Part shown: positions 46,236-58,903 of the stretch, in pieces
Layout: each line of letters begins with the position of its first letter
How positions within the stretch are numbered: position 1 is the first letter of the stretch
NCBI GenBank assembly: GCA_027919835.1
Contig: JANVFP010000008.1
Coordinates: 1,426,001-1,490,000, forward strand
Direction: 5' to 3'
Length of the DNA: 64,000 nucleotides
Origin: Lentinula raphanica
Taxonomy: Eukaryota > Basidiomycota > Agaricomycetes > Agaricales > Omphalotaceae
Position numbers and translations under genes: made by a program
The notes under the pieces: model-generated
The model's database searches: none
The model's input: the letters and a program-made list of their open reading frames with translations, nothing else
Told to the model about the DNA's origin: nothing

Positions 46236-46365
46236 AGGTAGACGTGGACACTCATGAAAAATGCGAAAGAGCACCACCATTAATTAGAAACAGATCCATG
46301 ACATTTCCACCCGCTTGAACGTAGCAGGCCCGAAGAAAATTTTAAATCGTCCAGAAATTGTTAGT

Positions 46366-47868
46366 TCACTGTGAGGATACATCAGTCGAGAATGAGAGCT
46401 TGCCAAAACCTGACATACTTTTTCTGGATTTTTTAACCGCCACAGCAGGTCGCTTGCCCTTGCGGTCCTGAACATCCATCTCTACATCCTCATCTACGAC
46501 ATCCGAACCTTCACCCGTCTTCAACGTCGTCGCATCGTCTTCAAAGTCCATCTCGTGTTTCGAACTAGAGGAACTGCTTGTGGTCGAGACGTCACCGCCT
46601 GTGTTGAGCATGCTGGCAAAGTCTACGATAACCCCGAGAGGTGTATCCTGTCCTCCGTCGTCATTGAGTACTTCGTTAGATGAGATCGGCAAGCCAAGGA
46701 CAGCGGGGACAGGGACATGCATGTCGGTCTTGTCGATGACCTGAATGCTTGCAGCAGAGAGCTGGAAGATCTGCGGAAAGTATTAGAGAGGCTATACGAG
46801 TATAGAATACGAAACACGTACTGTCATGCGAGCAAATCGGTAGACATGCATGGTAGCATGGACGACTACAATAGCACCAGGTGCCAGCCAGAGGTAGGTG
46901 TCCTCAGGACGAATCAGACGCCCTTGAGGATCACGTAAGTTAAGTTGAATCGCCCTCGCTTGTTGATGATTAAAGCGAGGACCGCCGTACCCGGGCCAGA
47001 CAGAGCAAGGGTAGGTGTCGCCCAAATTTGGTTCGACGGCCGCTGGTGAGCACAGGAGAGGTTAAAAATGCAAATGAAAGCCAAAATGCAGCCATCACTT
47101 ACCGTGTGTCGCCGGGGGCACACCTGGTTCGTTATCGTCTTCCACCTCGACTTTAGTTTTGAAGTTACCATAACGCCTATCATAGGGTACCTATGACAAC
47201 ACCATGAGCACACACGGTTACCAACTGAGAAGCCACACACCTTGTATAGAGGAGCAGAGGTAAAGAACAACCTGTCTGCATTACCCCCATCGTTCGAAGA
47301 CGAAATCCAAGATTTGGTCCTAGTCTGCAAAAATGAGATTAAATTTGGATACACAAACCGACCAGTGAATACTCTACCTGTTTGGAACTCTGGCTATCGT
47401 GACTGATAACGTTGCCCAGAGTGGCGAGTTGGTTCGCGAAAATAGCCCGCATTTTTGGAGGAGCGTACGTAGGACACTCCAAGCCGATAACAAACTTGAC
47501 GCGAGTCGAATCGTTGATCAGTACAAATGGCTGCATGTACGAAATGAGAATTTATGAACGACAACGACAAAGAGGCAGACACGTACTCCTTCACCAGGGC
47601 TAGTGTAATTCCCCGTGGGGTGAGCCGAGAACCCCGAGGAAATTTGGCCAAAGAAATTGGTGGTGAACTCCCTCCCATTCCCACCGACGAACTTGTCGCT
47701 GTCCTTGAATGCACGCGCTTTCGTAAACTGAACCCCATAGTCAATCAAGGCGAGACTGGTGGCGTTGTAGCCGAGCTTAGCAGCGAGCATGGTGTCAAAT
47801 ACACCACCTGGAATCGTGCGACGGTGTTGCATAGCGGAAGAGATGGTGACGGCAGTAGAAGACGACAT
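46366..47868 (-). CDS. hypothetical multi-exon protein, unrecognised
   Basis: I cannot assign a function. Exons join in frame from MSSSTAVTISSAMQHRRTIP (ATG at 47866-47868) through IDYGVQFTKARAFKDSDKFV, TGNYTSPGEG, FVLINDSTRVKFVIGLECPT, NQLATLGNVISHDSQSSKQ, TRTKSWISSSNDGGNADRLF, FTSAPLYK, VPYDRRYGNFKTKVEVEDDN, VEPNLGDTYPCSVWPGYGGP, QLNLRDPQGRLIRPEDTYLW and LAPGAIVVVHATMHVYRFAR to an acidic, Ser-rich tail with a basic patch (RKGKRPAVAVKKSRKSMSG). There are six introns with normal splice sites and the reading is intact. Order-promoting residues throughout suggest a folded protein, and the basic tail suggests the nucleus. It starts 130 bp from the fold-back element at its 3' side, in a transposon-rich island. 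Confidence 0.6.
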
Positions 47869-49553
47869 ATTGTGAAAGCGAGATGATGGGGACTTCGGCG
47901 GATTGCAACAGGCTTTTATACCAGTTCAGATATGCGATATACTGTTCGTGCCTCGTTCTAGAACCAGAGCGACGATGATCAACGAGTGGACGGCGCAGTC
48001 AATAAAGCCATTAAGGTGTTTGACCGAGTGTCGTGATCGACGAGCGGCGGGAACAGTTACAGACCGAATACGATCACTGAAAAAACATCGGAGATAGAGA
48101 AATAATCTTGTCAGGTACTGACCAGAACGTCTGCTAAAGTGATGCGGGTCCGTTCAGATAAAGGAGAGAAACGATAAGATATTGTCAGTAAAGTCGAAGG
48201 AGCTGTGATGTAATTGGCTGATGGACGAGCATGAAGATTATAGACACATAGACAGCATTCCAGCTTCTGACGAAGGGTAAGCGTGAACAACGTCTTAAGA
48301 TTGTTAGAAGTTCTGTGAGTGGATCAGAACATTCGAGTAACCGGCGGCGAAGAGTGATTGCGCAGTTGCCTCAGCGGACGCAGGAGACCGTGTAGCTAGT
48401 TCAGAAAGGTAAGGCATTAATCACACATGTCTCGACCGCGCCAGAGCGCAGCACCACCTGTTGCAGGTGAAAGGGCGGGCGCAGCCTGTCAGATGTTGGA
48501 AACGACTGCAGTCTAGAGGTGTCTGGAGCACTGAGAGGCATAATGTGAAGACATTTTTGCCTAGGAGTGAGGTCGATGGCAAATGACCGGGGGCAGACGG
48601 AAGAAAACGTTGAGGCCTGGCCGAAGAAACTGCAATCGATCGCGTGTCTTGCAAGGTATTGCAGGGACATGTCTCACAAACGCAGGGGCCCTGGGCCTCG
48701 TATCTTCAGAGGATCCTGTTAGGTGCCCGAGGTATTTGTGAGGGTTAGGTCTTTCAGGGCCCGAGAACCTCGTCTTGATCATGTCCAATGTCCCAGCTCC
48801 CTCGAGCAATGGAACAGCATATGTTGGATTACGGACTGAGACCATCCGTTGGAGACTATCGGGCGGCTTGTAAATCACCATTCGGGACTTGTCTAGACAC
48901 GTTCGAGAATCTGCTCGACCACGCCACCGGATACCATCGTGTTCGACGCCCCAAGTTTGTCGACGATCGTGCCCCTATCGTCAACGATGTCGGTCAGAGT
49001 CGTACCTAGGACTCGAGACACTTTGAGCAGAGGCTGTCGCTGACAACCTGCAGACGACACCGAAAATGACTAGCATGGAGAAGACGATCTCTCAACCGAC
49101 CACCAATGTAAGGATCGACTAGTCAAATTTCATGCAGCGTTTCAAGACTGATCCACCTCAGCACGTCAGAGGAGCTAAATTTGGATGTAGCCCTACCACG
49201 TAAGGTTGTGTAATCCTAGCATAACCTGGTGTGACAGCACGCGCAGCTGGACTTCAGCCTGCAACCCCCCGGCATTGTTCAGCTTGTGAGGGACTGAGAT
49301 AAGAACGAGGTCGAGCACTCGAGCGCCGTGGATACGTATCGGAGGAGCAGCAGTGAAAAGACGCATGACAGAAATCAAGAGCGATGTTAATGTGGTCCAT
49401 GCAACTTCTGCAGGTTGGTAAATGCGCCGATGGAGGTTTATAGAAACTACGGCGCTCAGTATGTTGACTCCAACGTCGCCAGATTTCTATGAAAAATCGT
49501 CAGGTTTATTTAAGCAGGGTTCGAATAAGAGAATCAACGAACCAATGGCCGTT

Positions 49554-49720
49554 GCGGAACTGCAGCACTGTGTAGGTATAAGTTGAATTTTAACAAACGT
49601 GCGCTAACTGATGTGCACATTACTGACATCATCTATCATTGGCAAAGCACCTGGATACCTGTAACAACGTCGGATACTGACGCTTCACAATTATGATACG
49701 CCGTACCTTCTGTTGTATAC
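49554..49720. repeat. diverged direct repeat, copy 1
   Basis: The segment opens with GCGGAACTGCAGCACTGTGT and includes CATCTATCATTGGCA, ACAACGTCGGATA and CCGTACCTTCTGTTGTATAC. It matches 50907-51074 with scattered differences. Confidence 0.6.
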
Positions 49721-50857
49721 GCCATTGTTCTCAACCGTTGCCTCATAGGTAGAGACTGAAGAGCCGGCGAGAACGACGAAAACGAGGTTACTGCAAGAAC
49801 GCATGTATCCCGACATGGTGATCTGAAATTCGTTTCCGCATTCGCGTTGACGTCGCGTGTGGGTTCCCTCATCTTTCTTCTTCCTCGTCTCAATCACTAC
49901 CGTCACCACCAAAAGCCTAAAAACGTTGTGAGCCCTAAACAATCACCAAGATGAAGAAAAGACATGCGAGCAGCTTTCCTCGTGTCACAGCACTCCTCAT
50001 AACCACCTATCGCCCACGACATTTCAATCATGTAACACAGAACGAAACCAAGAAGAAGGAGGGTCTACGAGAAGCGATGTCTTTGGTGACCGGCAACTTT
50101 GACCTCCGACCTCGAAGTCGTATTGGTGAAACACGTCAGAAGGGGCAGAAGAGGGACCACGGTGATCCCAGGTACACGACGGGCAGTAAAGTTGTCATCT
50201 TCATCGTCTTTGTATCTTCATGGTGTCTCTTACACTTCCCTGAAGGAAATGCCCGTCTTCAGAGCTCAAACACCGGTTAACTGTCGTCGAAGCGTTTTGA
50301 ACGAGACCAATTGGTGACAGTGTAGGAGGAACCGGCGGTGGAGAGCGTCTGATACGGGCGGAGGATAGAAAGACGAGGTGGGTAGAGGTCCAGTGAAAAG
50401 GTGTGGTCCGTCGAGGTTGGGGTCGTTGCTTGGTTCATTGTCTGGGGATCTGGGCTATTTGCTCCATTGGAAGCGCACAACCCAACCGTCGTTCGACACC
50501 CTGTTCCCCTTCTTATTATTCACATGCACGCACTAAAACCTATCCAACGCGATGCTGTTCCTTCCATATATTATCATCGGCAGCCCAATCCTGTGCCCTC
50601 GTCGTTCATCGTCGAACCACGTCAAGCTCAAACTTTCGTACTGGGAGCGAGGTTCTTTCGAGAGTTTCGATCCAGAGACAGGAGACTGCGGCGGTATGGT
50701 CAACGACTTCATCCGCGACAGCCGACACAGCTGATAGTCGAGCCTCGCTCGCAGCGCCGGGGATGCTACACCAGCGCTGGTGCGGCTCGCTCCGAAAGCG
50801 AGGAACCGGCGTTCGCAAGTTGTTGGAATGGAGAGAATGATAGACCCGTTACAGTCA

Positions 50858-51074
50858 CGAGTCCTTGCGAGACTACAGCAAACTCTTCCACACACGCGAG
50901 TTCTTTGCGGAACTGCAGCACTGTGTGGGTATAGGTTGATTTTTGACGAACCTGCAGTCTCAGGTGTGCGCTTTCGTTCCGGTATTTATCATTGGCAGTG
51001 CACTTGGATATCTGTGACAACGTCGGATAGTTTCGCACCACAATCCCGATACAACGTACCTTCTGGTGTATACC
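50858..51074. repeat. diverged direct repeat, copy 2
   Basis: Same module as at 49554, plus an upstream part (GTCACGAGTCCTTGCGAGAC, then CAGCAAACTCTTCCACACAC) that recurs at 51259. Confidence 0.6.
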
Positions 51075-51258
51075 CCTCAAGCGGCCACCCCTCAACACCT
51101 CAGCCTTACATCCTGACAACCTGACCAGGTCTTCTCCTTGACTTTCGGGTTAGCCTTACGCGTGCGTGTCTTCCTTCATCAGGCGCACACGCGAGTTTTC
51201 CAACGAAAAGTGACGGTATATGTAGCAACGCGTAAAGATGCAACAAGGTAGTCTGTTA

Positions 51259-51345
51259 GTCACGAGTCCTCACAGGACTGCAGCAAACTCTTCCACAGAC
51301 GCGAGTTCAATATTGAACTGCAGCAGTATGTGGGGATATGACAAA
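51259..51345. repeat. diverged direct repeat, copy 3 (partial)
   Basis: Contains GTCACGAGTCCTCACAGGAC and CAGCAAACTCTTCCACAGAC as in copy 2, then diverges shortly after the AACTGCAGCAGTATGTG word. Confidence 0.6.
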
Positions 51346-51533
51346 TGCATCGCGAGGGTGTACTCGTTAAAAGTCGCCAGTGGCAGGTGGCGGTTAACAT
51401 TTGGGTCGTTGTTGCAATGTCACATGGCATTAGCTAAAAGGTCAGCACACCGGTGTGAGACAAGAAGCACCGGGGCCGGTAATGAACCGTGACTCTCCGA
51501 AAGCCTGAAAATCTTATATTCGCTTTATCCACC

Positions 51534-53495
51534 ATGAACGACAACCCAGACAGGGAGACACGAGGGCTCACAGAGGGACAAGCACAAGTGAATGACAGTG
51601 GTTATCGGGTAAGTTTCGCACCTATGTTATCATGATATGACCTACGTTGTGCCCTAGCAGAGCCGGAATCAATCCGCCAACGCAAGAAAACGACGTCGTC
51701 GCCAACAACGAGAAAGTGATCAGGCGGAGGAAAACGAGCGGGCTCGTCTGGCACAAGAAAGAACAGACAAAGATATCGAAAGACGAGAAGAACAAAGGCA
51801 GGCTGAGATCAAAGCCGCTATCGAACAGGAAGTATTACAGCGCCATCTCGAACTGATCGACGAGACTTTACGCCAACAATCCATTATCGATGAGCTTAAA
51901 CACGCATTAGAGGAGAAACAGACTGAGGCAGTAACCGGAAAATGGGAAATTATACAAAAGGTACTGTGGTGTAGTATAGGATTGCCCAAGCTGACACAGT
52001 TACAGTTCTTAGAACAGTTCCTTGGCATCCCCGTTCATCTTTACCCTACTAGGTGTGGCCAGCACGATAAATACGTACAACGTTTGAAGGAACTAGAACA
52101 ACTACGGCAAGCCCCGCTCGATTCGTCAGATCCTCTATTTCCCAGAGACGAAACGGCGTTCATTCACCTTCGGGGTTACATGTGGGAGTCGACGACGAAA
52201 AACTGCGAACTCTATGGCTCACAAAAATCACGTGAATTGCTAAACACTGTCTATTACAATATGGGCTTACATTGAAGGTTTTGTTCACAGCCCATGGTCG
52301 TGTTTTCAAGAGATTGAAAAAGAACGTATACAGACTGCAATACAGCTCGTCATGGACTACACTTACACAGCAAGTCCCATTACCATGAACAGTGTAATAT
52401 CTCTCATTCATCTAGTTGTTTCACGCTCACATTTATTTAGGCACACTCTCTGAAGACTGATAAGGGGAAGTCTACCAAATCAGCTGTTGGAACCCATGAA
52501 CAGGAGGACGATGTCACAAGTGGTGCGCTGTCAAAATCTGGCACCATGTATGCCGCAGGATGGCACGCCACACGAGGGGAGAGAAACATCGACATTGCGC
52601 GCTATACTGTAAAAAACAAGGATCTGTTGAACACCGAGTGAAGGTTCTTGGCGAGTAAGTTTGGCGGCTTCTGATAGACCGCACTAGCCACTGAGTACGT
52701 TAATGCAGATACACCAGAACAAATGAAGGTTTCGCCTTCGTTGGAGAGCAATACGCTAACAGGCTGTCGCTAATGTTCCCACTCCAATACCAACGGTTGT
52801 GTGATTTTGCTCTCGAGTAAGGTTTTTTGATATCGTCTACGCTTTATCACCTGATGGTACCACCAGTAAACACATACCATCTTTTGCTGATCTCGAATTG
52901 TGGGCTGAGGGCAAATCCACTGTTACACCTTTCGCAAACTCTCTTACGATAACCAATCGTGATTTTGCAAACTATATCCACAGGGATAGAGACGCCATCG
53001 ACATAGCCTTTGGGTTTTGGTGGACAGCTTTCAAACCAAAACAACGAGCCCCGTGGGTGATCAGTGACCGGCATGACCACAGCGATATAAAAGGCGGTGA
53101 ATTTTTACTTGCAGAGTACGGAGTGGCCGTCGATTTTCAAAAGTAAGTAAGAATAGAGGATTAGCGCCTCGCTAACCTTGTACAGAACTGAAGGCCTTGT
53201 CGAAATATTCTGGCGTGGTCACAAAGACTATCATGTAACCATGGCCTCGCATAGCCCAGAGAATGTCACCCGATTTGGCACCTCTGTACAGATTACTCAA
53301 TCGGCTGTCAGAGGCATTAACGCTCTTCAACGACACCAGAACGACCCTACCCGCATTGCAGATCACCACAAGCGTACAGTGGACGCAGAACTCGCTATCG
53401 AGAGAGAGCGTGCAAAAGAAAAGGAACCCGTCGAGGAAACTGTTTCAGCTGAGAGCAGCGACGACGACGAGACATGTGGAGACAGCAGTGAATAG
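51534..53495 (+). CDS. probable TET/JBP-like 2OG-Fe(II) dioxygenase
   Basis: About seven exons, all joinable in frame, encode a protein with a basic, Gln/Glu-rich coiled N-terminus (RKRRRRQQRESDQAEENERA) and a middle region (FLGIPVHLYPTRCGQHDKYV, HGRVFKRLKKNVYRLQYSSS, YAAGWHATRGERNIDIARYT). The C-terminal domain has ITNRDFANYIHRDRDAIDIA (HxD iron ligands), GFWWTAF, DIKGGEFLLAEYGVAVDFQK, then, after an intron, TEGLVEIFWRGHKDYHVTMA with a candidate distal His, and RFGTSVQIT with a candidate 2OG-binding Arg. The GGEF...AEYG...RG...H order is that of fungal TET/JBP proteins, which oxidise 5-methylcytosine or thymine and are expanded with KDZ transposons in Agaricomycetes. No KDZ transposase is in the window. 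The acidic tail ends at TAG 53493-53495. Activity is inference; another 2OG oxygenase family is possible. Confidence 0.55.
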
Positions 53496-54627
53496 GTTAG
53501 GGGGTTGAACGCACGAGGAAAAGTTAAGCCCAAGTTGAGATAAAGAATACGGAAATATTGTACATTATGATATTAAACCACCTCGATGTATACCACTTGC
53601 AGGAAACCAGATCCGTCGAACACAATGTGCACACTCGCTGTCTCTCGCTGTTCCTTACTTCTGCTCAGGTGTAGGCACTCTGGCAACGACATACCCCTTC
53701 GGCCCTGATCCACCATCGTTAGGTATGCGCAGCATTGCAGACAACAGATACAATGCTCACATTGACTCTCACATGCATAGTCCTCGGTGTCACCCAGATA
53801 CGATCAAAATGTTAAACCTATTGGAAACAGGAAGGCCAAATGACAGCAACCCGATCCCGTCAACGACTTAGACGTTAAAAGCACTATAAGTAGTGGTGCG
53901 TGTCAGCAGGCCTAATGCACATTTGAGATATATCATCAACGACTGAGGATGATAATCGCACCATTAAGACTAGCGTAAATGTCCAAGAGAAGCGTGTTCA
54001 ACGAGGTGACAACCTCAGTGCCAGGACCGATACAACACGGGTGCCGTTTTTGACATCCGCTGAGAACACGCACTAGCAGCATTGGAGGCGTAAGCCGAGA
54101 GGTATGCAGACGAAACAAACATACCTGAACTCACAACATGAAGTCCTCCTCAATCCCCAGACTAACTCTTCACACACTGACGATGGACGGCGAAGAGTAA
54201 CCGTGATAAGACGACCAAGGCATGTGCGTATACCGTAAAAGACGGGACGTGTATTGAAAAGAGGTGAATAGGCGGAAGACAAAATCGAAATCCGAGGAGC
54301 AATGGTGGACCATGCGCAAGGTATAGCCCTGTACTTGGAGAGACGTTTATGTGATTAATGTGACCAGGATGAACGACCGGGGAACAGGAAGGTGGCAATT
54401 TCGAAAACAGAGGATCGGCGAATGAAGTGTTGCAAGCAGTAGCACTGAAACACATGCGAGGTTCGGGAGTGTGTTATGGGGTGGATGTGAAGTGAAAAAT
54501 CTGTACATGAAGAGTCATCGAAAAAATGTGAAAGTTGGAACCGATAGAAGAAAAGACATTGATGAATGAGGCTGTTTCCCGGGGAGGTCATAAAGATATG
54601 ACCAAAGTGTTGAATTGAACGCTGAAA
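53496..54627. other. region between dioxygenase gene and Helitron coding part
   Basis: No gene supported in 1.1 kb. If the Helitron is transcribed leftwards, its 3' end (a short hairpin followed by CTRR) should lie here or just beyond, but I could not identify it with confidence. Confidence 0.35.
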
Positions 54628-57150
54628 CTAAGGATATCTGTGAATGGTGGTGTTAAAGCAGTCACAATGAGTGAATGAACCCCTGATTAAATCGAAAGTA
54701 ACCCACGGGTCGAAATGCCAGCTATGACACGCGAATTTTCTTGTGAAGACATAGTGGCGGTAACGAAGATGATACACTGCTTTCCGCATCGTTAGGCTAA
54801 AGAGAGAGTTAGAAATTCGACAGAGCACGGATAACACTGAGACACAAACCAAGTCCGACTCTGCCAACGGACGTTTGGGAGAGAACCGCGGAGGTGACAG
54901 CCTAGCTTGAACTGCGTCGATTGTTTTGACGGCGCTTTCCAACAACGGTAGAACACCCAGCGAATCGGATGTCCCACTGTATACGATGTTGTCGGATGAG
55001 CCAGCGTCACATAGGTGGAGTTTCTCCAAGCGGCGTAATTCTAAGCGAACATCTTCAGACTGGTGACAAGTAATCTTTGCCTTTGAAAACGGACGCAATA
55101 TGACTAATCCTTGCAGAGACTTCGCTCTCGAAAGCATCACATAAGGTTTTTCAGTCCCACTGCATGATTTAAGATCTACAACGACGTTGGCAAAAGTAGA
55201 ACCTTGAGACTTATGGGTGGTCATGGCAAAGCCAGGCATTATTGGCACCTGTGTGCGGGATATTGTGCAGGCTTTTTTAGACATTGGATGAACAAACTTC
55301 ATGGAAACTGTATCCTCCATGACGGCCACCTCGTTTTTCTGCAGATTGGGCAGGTTCTGAAAATCACGGAGATGTGGACAATGTACCACACACGAAACCA
55401 AATGGCGATCACCAATGTCATCAATCCAGTATCGGACTTTACGAAGAACCCCTTGAGTGCCATTGACAATCCCGGCGGGCACGTCGTAGTTGGAACCAAC
55501 GATGACCGGCATACCAATCACTAATGGGAGACGACCAACACGGTAATTAGTCTTCCCTACATGTAAGTCCAGCAGATAGTCCTTGAGGTCTGCAGACACT
55601 GGACGGCCTTTCCTAGTATCCAATGCAAAATACCAGTGCAAAGGATTACCTGTTTGAACAGAGAATGCCTCAGCCATCCTTTGATTGAGTAAATCTTTAG
55701 CGTCATTGCTGCAGACAATCATTGGTGCACGGCTCCAAGTACTACAAGACCAGTCAGGTTGAACTTCGGTAACCAACCGTGTGTTTAACATCATGAAGTC
55801 GTCGTCATTGCATTGTCCATAACGAAGGCGAGAGAGAAGATCCACGAATGAGGCGTTCTCGACACCATCTTGTCGCTTAATTTTAGACAAAAGGACCACA
55901 GTTGATACAGACAACCACAAAAGTTTGCCAAATACAATGTTTTGACCAGCAGTGGTACTAACCCTAGCAGTGTTGACCTTTGAGCATAATGATGTGTCGC
56001 CTACGGGTGACAACTGAGCAAAATCCCCTGCAAAGATCATGTTGATCCCACCGAAAGGTCTGTCACATTCTTTTGCTTTCGACAACGCCTGACTTATTCG
56101 GTACAAAAACGCACATCCTATCATGGACACCTCATCAATAAATAAGTAATCGACACCCTCCCACATAGACACTAAGTCTTTGTTACTAATGGCGTTTGTT
56201 TTCGAGAGAGACACCGAACCTAGGCAGAGAGCCGAGTGAAGGGTCATACCAGCAATATTATTTGCAGCCACACCAGTATAAGAGCACAAACGAAAACGCC
56301 GTTGCTGCCCAATGGATTGAAAGAATTGATCTAATGTAGCGATGACATAAGATTTGCCTGTACCTCCTGGTCCCCCAATGTACATCCGCAAAGGTTTCGG
56401 TCCTTTTGTGATGCTATGCTCTGCAATGATTCGAAACGCATGCTCTTGCTCCGAGGTCATACTGGGAACCAGTCCTGTTACAAAATTGTCGACTGTGTCA
56501 AGTGAAACAGAAATGTGTGACGGTGGACCCGGTAAGTCCAGTGGAGGTGCAATTGTAGGCTCAATTTCTGAAATGTCGTCTAAACGAGAGACCGTATTTA
56601 CAACACAGTCCGTGCTACTGACGTCGTCAGGTTCCGCAACCATGGCAGATTTGCACAGCATATTTTTCTTCCATGTCGCACGTCTTTCGAGGTAGGCAGA
56701 TTTCCAGCACCGTTCATGTTCGCGATCACGACCGGTAATGTCCTCAGACTCTTGCGCTGACGGGTCCGAAGATTGTGATCCCAAGGCGTTAATGACACCA
56801 TTATGAGCATCAAACAGGCCTGCTGCATCAGCGGCATTAACACAATCCAACAAATCCACTTCGTGAGCAACGCACGCGCGACTGTAAACTGAGTCCATGT
56901 CTGTTAGATGTTCAAGGATGCGTTCATCTTCGTCATCGATGCCCATAAAATCATCATCGGTATTGACCATTGTAACACCTTGCTGTCTAGAAGCTGTGAA
57001 CCGGCGTCGACGCTGTTCAAAATGATCATCTCGACTGTCTTTGCATTCGTGCAAGACCTGCATGTTGTCCATATATGAATGCACTGTAGATGAACAGGTC
57101 TCTTGAAAGCCCTGAAAAGCATCAGACCATGTTTGACCAGGCAGACGCAA
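54628..57150 (-). pseudogene. Helitron PIF1-like helicase segment
   Basis: This 840-codon open segment carries the superfamily 1B helicase motifs: EQEHAFRIIAEHS, Walker A GGPGGTGKS (56350-56380), CSYTGVAANNIAG, Walker B LFIDEVSMIG, FAGDFAQLSPVGD, the late motifs GFAMTTHKSQGSTFANVVVD and KPYVMLSRAKSLQGLVILRP. The helicase itself is intact. It begins one base out of frame with the Rep segment: at 57150-57170 a run of seven T (plus-strand A) and the continuing family sequence (LDLRLPGQTW in the new frame) point to an indel. In an active element this enzyme unwinds donor DNA during rolling-circle transfer. Confidence 0.8.
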
Positions 57151-57152
57151 AT

Positions 57153-58894
57153 CTAAATGAGTGCGCCAAGGTTTAAAAAAATGAGCATCAATCGACTGTA
57201 GCGTTCATATACCTCAAGCCGGTCCCTTCTTGGTATGCCAGGTCCTACGGGAACAGGAATGCGCCTCATGTTTGGTGCAGATAGCTTCATGCAGTGTGTA
57301 TGTGCCTCCTCATGTTGAGACATAAATGTAAAGCGAGGTCGAGCATGACCTGCGTTGTTCATGATAGATTCCAAGGTACAACCAGACTGTATACCAAACG
57401 TATCGACAGATTCATCGTTGTCTTCTCCCGCCATACTGTCCGAAGAAGAGGACTGAAGTTCAGAATCATCTCGGGCGTGTAACCTCTGTTTTTGAAAACG
57501 TGCAATCATATCCCACACTGTAAGATCATTCAAATGTTCATGCCGAAAAATGTAGTCCTCCACTTGGGATCCCAATCTGTGGATTTCTTGCGTTGACGAA
57601 ATAGAAAAAGCCACTTCACCGTCATCGGGTTCAATATCATTGGCTTTCTCTACGGATTCCATGTTCCCAGAGTGGTAGCACTCCGGTGAAGGGCACTGTA
57701 TATTGAGATGCTTCTCAAACGCAGTCCAAAACAGCTTAGCATAGGAATGTGATGTAAAGTGGTCTCCAAAATCAAGAAGATAAGAAGCGACCTGTTGAGC
57801 GGAGAGTTCCTGATGATTCATCATTGCATAGGAGCATCGCTGCAATAAGCGTTTACCTCTGAACGTCACATCATCTTCGCCCTCGTTAAAAGGGCCTAAG
57901 TGTTGAACAGCCGTCTCCAACGCTGCATATGCGACATGTGCCTTCAGCTGAGTCTTGGTGATATAATCGGTAACATAATACATCACGGCCTTGGCGCAAG
58001 GCCCCGAACCGACAAACTTGACATCGGTGTTGCATCTCACGGCCTCGGTTATTGTCTCGTTGAAGTTGTTGATCATACCATCCAAATTGCGAAGATGTAA
58101 TTCGCCCGTCTCTTCATCAAAAATGAAACGGCGTTTGTGTTGGAGACGTCAAGATCAAATCGACACACCCGAGGCTCAGATGGTCCTTTCCAATATTTGT
58201 AACAGGTGGCAGAATGCTTATGTGTCTGGCATGATTTAACAAGGTTGTGCATGTCCTTGGTGCGTGCCTGATTGAACGGAGATCGTCCAACACCGTGATC
58301 TATCTTCACACCCCGCACAGAGCATGGATGGAAAGAAGAGGACTGGACCAGAAGATCCGGATCAGGGTCTGGAATTGCCGACGTCGTTATTGTATCTTCC
58401 AAGAACTTAATCAAACGTTCTTTGAAAATTACACCATTACTACCCACAATCTTAGCTTTGATCTCGTCAGGATTGAGAGCGCCATGGAGCCAGATAAGCA
58501 TATGACAATGTAGCGTCCCTCGACCTTGTGCTTCAACACATCCGTAGTATCCACTGACGTGACCCAAAATGCCACCTACTCCTGTCACCGAAGAATTTTT
58601 GTTGAACGCCAAAATGGACTTGATGAAAGCATCGATGTATATATGAAAAAACCGGGCAGCAACGAATGGATTCTTCGCGACCAGTCTTGCCTGTTCCCAA
58701 TAGGTGGGCACGTCGGTGTCACACAGTTGATCAATGTCTATATCAGAACCTGCCAAAAATTTCACCAGGGGATTGTATACATCGGCAGGGTTAATCGTCA
58801 AATAGAAGCTTGGAAGGCCTGTTGAGCGAATGGATCTCATTTCGCATAGTGACCTTTGAGGCCGCAGAACCAGGGACATGTGCATTGACAACAT
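57153..58894 (-). pseudogene. Helitron Rep (HUH nuclease) segment, two frames
   Basis: Two overlapping open frames (58073-58894 and 57153-58085) together form the Rep domain. The first has FYLTINPADVYNPLVKFLAG, then GYYGCVEAQGRGTLHCHMLI, where HCH (about 58500-58515) is the metal-binding HUH-type motif. The second has AVMYYVTDYITKTQLKAHVA (57954-57983), with the two tyrosines expected to nick and hold DNA. The frame changes at about 58120 in an ATTTTTGATGAAGAG run, where one base too few or too many separates them. All catalytic residues are present, so the copy is young or the breaks are sequence errors. Confidence 0.75.
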
Positions 58895-58903
58895 TCAGCT
58901 CCC

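Larger units (their letters stand above)
47869..51533. other. gene-poor region with diverged repeats
   Basis: This 3.7 kb stretch has no gene I can support. Several frames of 60-177 codons exist on both strands, but they overlap each other, lack splice support and look like chance. A repeated module is found three times (see the entries at 49554, 50858 and 51259). Confidence 0.4.

Noticed and set aside
51960..52320. Frameshift and early stop in the TET/JBP-like gene near 52275
   Set aside because: A 59 bp GT-AG intron starting in the CACGTGAATTG word and ending TTCACAG restores the frame.
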